Shown: positions 52,296 through 54,885 of the stretch, in pieces
Numbering within the stretch: the first letter of the stretch is position 1
Layout: the number at the start of each line of letters is the position of its first letter
Assembly: GCF_009758205.1 (NCBI RefSeq)
Contig: NZ_WRXN01000022.1
Coordinates: 1-54,885, forward strand
Direction of reading: 5' to 3'
DNA: 54,885 nucleotides
From: Chitinophaga tropicalis
Lineage (GTDB): Bacteria; Bacteroidota; Bacteroidia; Chitinophagales; Chitinophagaceae
Position numbers and translations under genes: made by a program
The notes under the pieces: generated by a model
Seen by the model: only the letters and a program-made list of their open reading frames with translations
Told to the model about the DNA's origin: nothing
The model's database searches: none

Positions 52296-54885
52296 TTACC
52301 GTGAAATAATAAATCTTACGTCACGACTTTCGCTTTCTGTAATTACTCTTAATATAAAGGTGCCTGTCTGTGTGCCGCCGACCGTAAAGGAATCGTCGAT
52401 CTGCAACGTTGGGGCATACTGCTTTTTGCCTGCTATAACTCCGTTCATGTCATACACATAAGCTACCACCTGCTGTTTGCGGTTCAGTTTCACCCTGAAG
52501 TTGAACTGACCATTGTTGGGATTAGGTGATAACATTACGGTATCTATTACATGAACAGGCATGTTATATCCCGGTCCTGCCAGCGGATCGTAGGCGCTGA
52601 TCACCAGCTCTTTCTTTACTGAATAGGAACAGCTGCCAAAGCTGGCTGTCATACCGACCCAGTACGTGCCCGGGCTTGTAAACTTGATCATTGGTGTGCC
52701 CTTCTCATTATAACCAAGGAATTGCGCATCAGGGTGGTAAGTCCAGCTTACATTGTCAGGTGCTGGTACACTGATCTCTGTAATAGCAAGCGTATCCATT
52801 GCGTTCTTGCGGGAAGCTACAAGGAAGTCTACCTCTGGCATTACATTGATCGTACCTATGGTAAGGTCTTTGTTCACTATACAGCCATTCGCATCTTTTA
52901 CCTGCAAACGATAGTTACCTGAGCGCAGGTCTGTATAATAATTACCGGCTCTCCATTCTGTATCGTTCAGGGAATACTGATAAGGAATAATACCTCCGTT
53001 AACCTGTGCATCTATCGTCCCTTCTCTTAACCCATCGCAGATAGCGGGCGCCACGGCCTGTAAAGTCAGCAGCTCCGGCTGGCCAACCTCATAGCTAAAG
53101 GACTGGAAGCAACCTTTACCATCTGTTACTTTAACTGTATAAGTACCGGCGGGAAGGTTAGTTCCTGATTTACCAGGCGTATTCCATTCATAGGTATACA
53201 CTCCGTCGCCTCCTGTTACATTGAGTTTTACAGCACCGTTTGACTGACCATAACAGATCACGGAATCTATATCTGCCACTGCGCTGATGGCTGAATATTT
53301 TGTCTTCACGGTTGCGGACTGTTGTGCTGTACAACCATTGGCATCTTTTACCTGTACTGTATAATCGCCTGATGTTAGTCCGCTGATAACCGGGGCATCC
53401 TGCCAGGTATCTGAAGATGTATAGGTATAGGGAGTAGTACCTCCGGCAGATTGTAAATTGATCACACCTGTTGGGTTAGCACCGCAGACCAGATCTTCTA
53501 TGGAAGATACCTTCAGCGACAAAGGCGCGGAAGGCTGATTCAGTGTAACCTGCTGAGTACTGATACAGCCACGGCTATCTTTTATTTTTACTGTATAGGT
53601 GCCTGTAGTCAGTCCGGAATAAGTACTATTACCGGTATAAGCGCTGTTGCTGACACTATACTGATAGCCTGTGTAACTACTTCCATTGCCTCCGTTTGCA
53701 GCAATACTGAATCCACCATCAGCCAGTCCATAACAGGATATCTGCATACCATTGTAATCTGATGTGGTGATAACAGCATTCAACGGAGCAGAAGGAGCGG
53801 TAATGGTGATAGCATCAGACACAGCTGAGTAACAACCTTGCGCATCTTTTACACGAACAGTATATGTACCGGTCTCCAGCGGAGTTGTATTAGAGAAGGA
53901 AGTATAGCTGTTCCCATTCCAGGCATATTCATTCGTTAGTGTACCTGTTCCACCATGAGCCTGTATTTCAATAGTACCTTTCTCTCCATAGCACACAATA
54001 TCATGGGCATTTATATTATCAGTTACAATAGCAGGACTGGTTGAGTTAACCTGTACTGATAAAGAGCTCTTACAACTGTTTATATCTGTTACCAGTACAT
54101 TGTAATTACCGGCAATAAGATTGTTAAAGGACGGACTGCTTTGCCAGTAAGTATCATCAAGACTGTATTGCAAAGTTCCTGTTCCGCCGCTGCCTGCTAC
54201 TGTCAAGCTACCGGCCGGTATATTTGCACAACTTACATCCTGTTTCCTCACAAGGCTGATATTGATTGCCTGGGATGACTGTGTGAAGGTATAGTTATTT
54301 GATACTATACAACCCTTTGCATCCTGCACGCGAATAGCATGAACTCCTGCATTGATATGGGCCAGCATGGCATCATTGCTGTAAGCATTATTATCCAAGG
54401 CATAAGTGTAACCGCCATAACCGCCTGCTGCCGTTACCTGTGCATATCCATTATCGCCACCTACGCAGGAGATGTTATAGCCGTTATAATCTGATAGCAC
54501 TGTGGTAAAGCTCATGGCTGCTGGGGGAGCGGTGATCTCAAGAGCATCAGGATAAGTCACCGAACAACCCTTGCCATCGGTAACCGTTAAATGGTAAACT
54601 CCGGCGCCAAGCGCGGCGCCATTGGTATAGCTGTTGCCATTGAGTGAATAGGTGTACACTCCATTGCCACCGGAAACAGTGATATCTATCTTACCGCTTT
54701 CTCCGAAACAACGGATATCATGCGCTACGGCACTTTCTATCTTCAGCTCAGGATACAGATGAACGATCTCTATAGTGGAATCTTTTATACAACCTCTGGC
54801 ATCGGTAATATGCAGGGCATAACTACCGGCAGGCAGACCCGCAACTGTTCCGGTCGCGTTCACTACTGTGCCGTTCAGTGTTACC
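52296..54885 (-). CDS. SprB-repeat surface adhesin with T9SS sorting tail (5' end outside the window)
   Basis: Open reading frame from the right window edge to the stop at 52296, at least 863 residues; the start lies outside. Eight full SprB repeats and part of a ninth are visible. Each has a central Cys (ISCVGGDNG, IVCYGEKG, ISCYGLADG, VICYGQSNG), a GGxGxYxYxxN core, and ends in G-x-Y-x-v-x-V-x-D-x-x-G-C. After them comes a beta domain (SYWVGMTASFGSCSYSVKKELVIS) and a type A sorting tail (VMLSPNPNNGQFNFRVKLNR...RDVRFIISR). SprB-type adhesins are exported by T9SS and move along the surface in gliding, or serve in adhesion. It is the first visible gene of the minus-strand operon with the barrel, the giant protein and the candidate immunity gene. 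Confidence 0.88.
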   Translation of the reverse strand, partial: VTLNGTVVNATGTVAGLPAGSYALHITDARGCIKDSTIEIVHLYPELKIESAVAHDIRCFGESGKIDITVSGGNGVYTYSLNGNSYTNGAALGAGVYHLTVTDGKGCSVTYPDALEITAPPAAMSFTTVLSDYNGYNISCVGGDNGYAQVTAAGGYGGYTYALDNNAYSNDAMLAHINAGVHAIRVQDAKGCIVSNNYTFTQSSQAINISLVRKQDVSCANIPAGSLTVAGSGGTGTLQYSLDDTYWQSSPSFNNLIAGNYNVLVTDINSCKSSLSVQVNSTSPAIVTDNINAHDIVCYGEKGTIEIQAHGGTGTLTNEYAWNGNSYTSFSNTTPLETGTYTVRVKDAQGCYSAVSDAITITAPSAPLNAVITTSDYNGMQISCYGLADGGFSIAANGGNGSSYTGYQYSVSNSAYTGNSTYSGLTTGTYTVKIKDSRGCISTQQVTLNQPSAPLSLKVSSIEDLVCGANPTGVINLQSAGGTTPYTYTSSDTWQDAPVISGLTSGDYTVQVKDANGCTAQQSATVKTKYSAISAVADIDSVICYGQSNGAVKLNVTGGDGVYTYEWNTPGKSGTNLPAGTYTVKVTDGKGCFQSFSYEVGQPELLTLQAVAPAICDGLREGTIDAQVNGGIIPYQYSLNDTEWRAGNYYTDLRSGNYRLQVKDANGCIVNKDLTIGTINVMPEVDFLVASRKNAMDTLAITEISVPAPDNVSWTYHPDAQFLGYNEKGTPMIKFTSPGTYWVGMTASFGSCSYSVKKELVISAYDPLAGPGYNMPVHVIDTVMLSPNPNNGQFNFRVKLNRKQQVVAYVYDMNGVIAGKKQYAPTLQIDDSFTVGGTQTGTFILRVITESESRDVRFIISR

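Overview
The window looks like chromosomal DNA of a Bacteroidota species of Chitinophagaceae type, close to Chitinophaga. The evidence is type IX secretion (T9SS) sorting tails, SprB repeats, a FecI/FecR/TonB-receptor cascade, TonB-type outer membrane barrels with carboxypeptidase-regulatory-like N-termini, a GG-leader peptide of the Bacteroidetes natural-product type, and many secreted glycosidases. The species assignment is inference; no rRNA is present.

Layout. 1-220: end of a probable IS21-like element next to the 3' half of a tRNA-Ser, then a terminator. 503-811: RRM RNA-binding protein. 1258-9973: secreted carbohydrate-active proteins (rhamnosidase-like GH78 with two beta/gamma-crystallin domains, an alpha/beta-hydrolase, two LamG-like proteins, one with an N-terminal cytoplasmic HTH-like domain and a membrane anchor) plus a putative barrel. 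10095-10502: exported ABM-fold protein. 11067-17262: compact RiPP locus (outer membrane barrel, 60-aa precursor ending in three alternating cysteines, radical SAM/SPASM maturase, C39-peptidase ABC exporter). 17365-17790: SRPBCC protein. 17989-25197: ECF sigma factor, anti-sigma, STN-type TonB receptor, GH3 glucosidase. 25242-29180: a 1312-residue fusion of amidase, caspase and SGNH hydrolase without signal peptide. 29398-32241: lipoprotein, AraC regulator, GNAT acetyltransferase. 32326-40198: tripartite RND efflux operon with AraC and MarR regulators and two matching palindromes. 40341-43315: MutS2-like ATPase lacking Smr, and MsrA. 43435-43532: two in-phase 11-bp tandem repeat arrays. 43646-54885: tail-anchored protein, then a minus-strand operon with SprB-repeat adhesin (cut by the window edge), outer membrane barrel, 1873-residue toxin-like protein and a small candidate immunity protein.

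Three parts deserve most attention. The RiPP locus has everything needed to make, trim and export a modified peptide of about 32 residues, with an outer membrane barrel where an adaptor/outer-membrane pair might be expected. The amidase-caspase-SGNH protein joins three hydrolases with recognisable catalytic residues and appears cytoplasmic, which suggests a suicide or defence role. The terminal operon has a T9SS adhesin, an outer membrane barrel that overlaps the next gene by 4 bp, and a giant protein carrying an HExxH metallopeptidase motif, a His/Cys autoprocessing-like domain and an unassigned C-terminal domain, followed 4 bp later by a small protein. This is the layout of a polymorphic toxin/immunity cassette.

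All calls come from reading the sequence and remembered family features; no database search was run.
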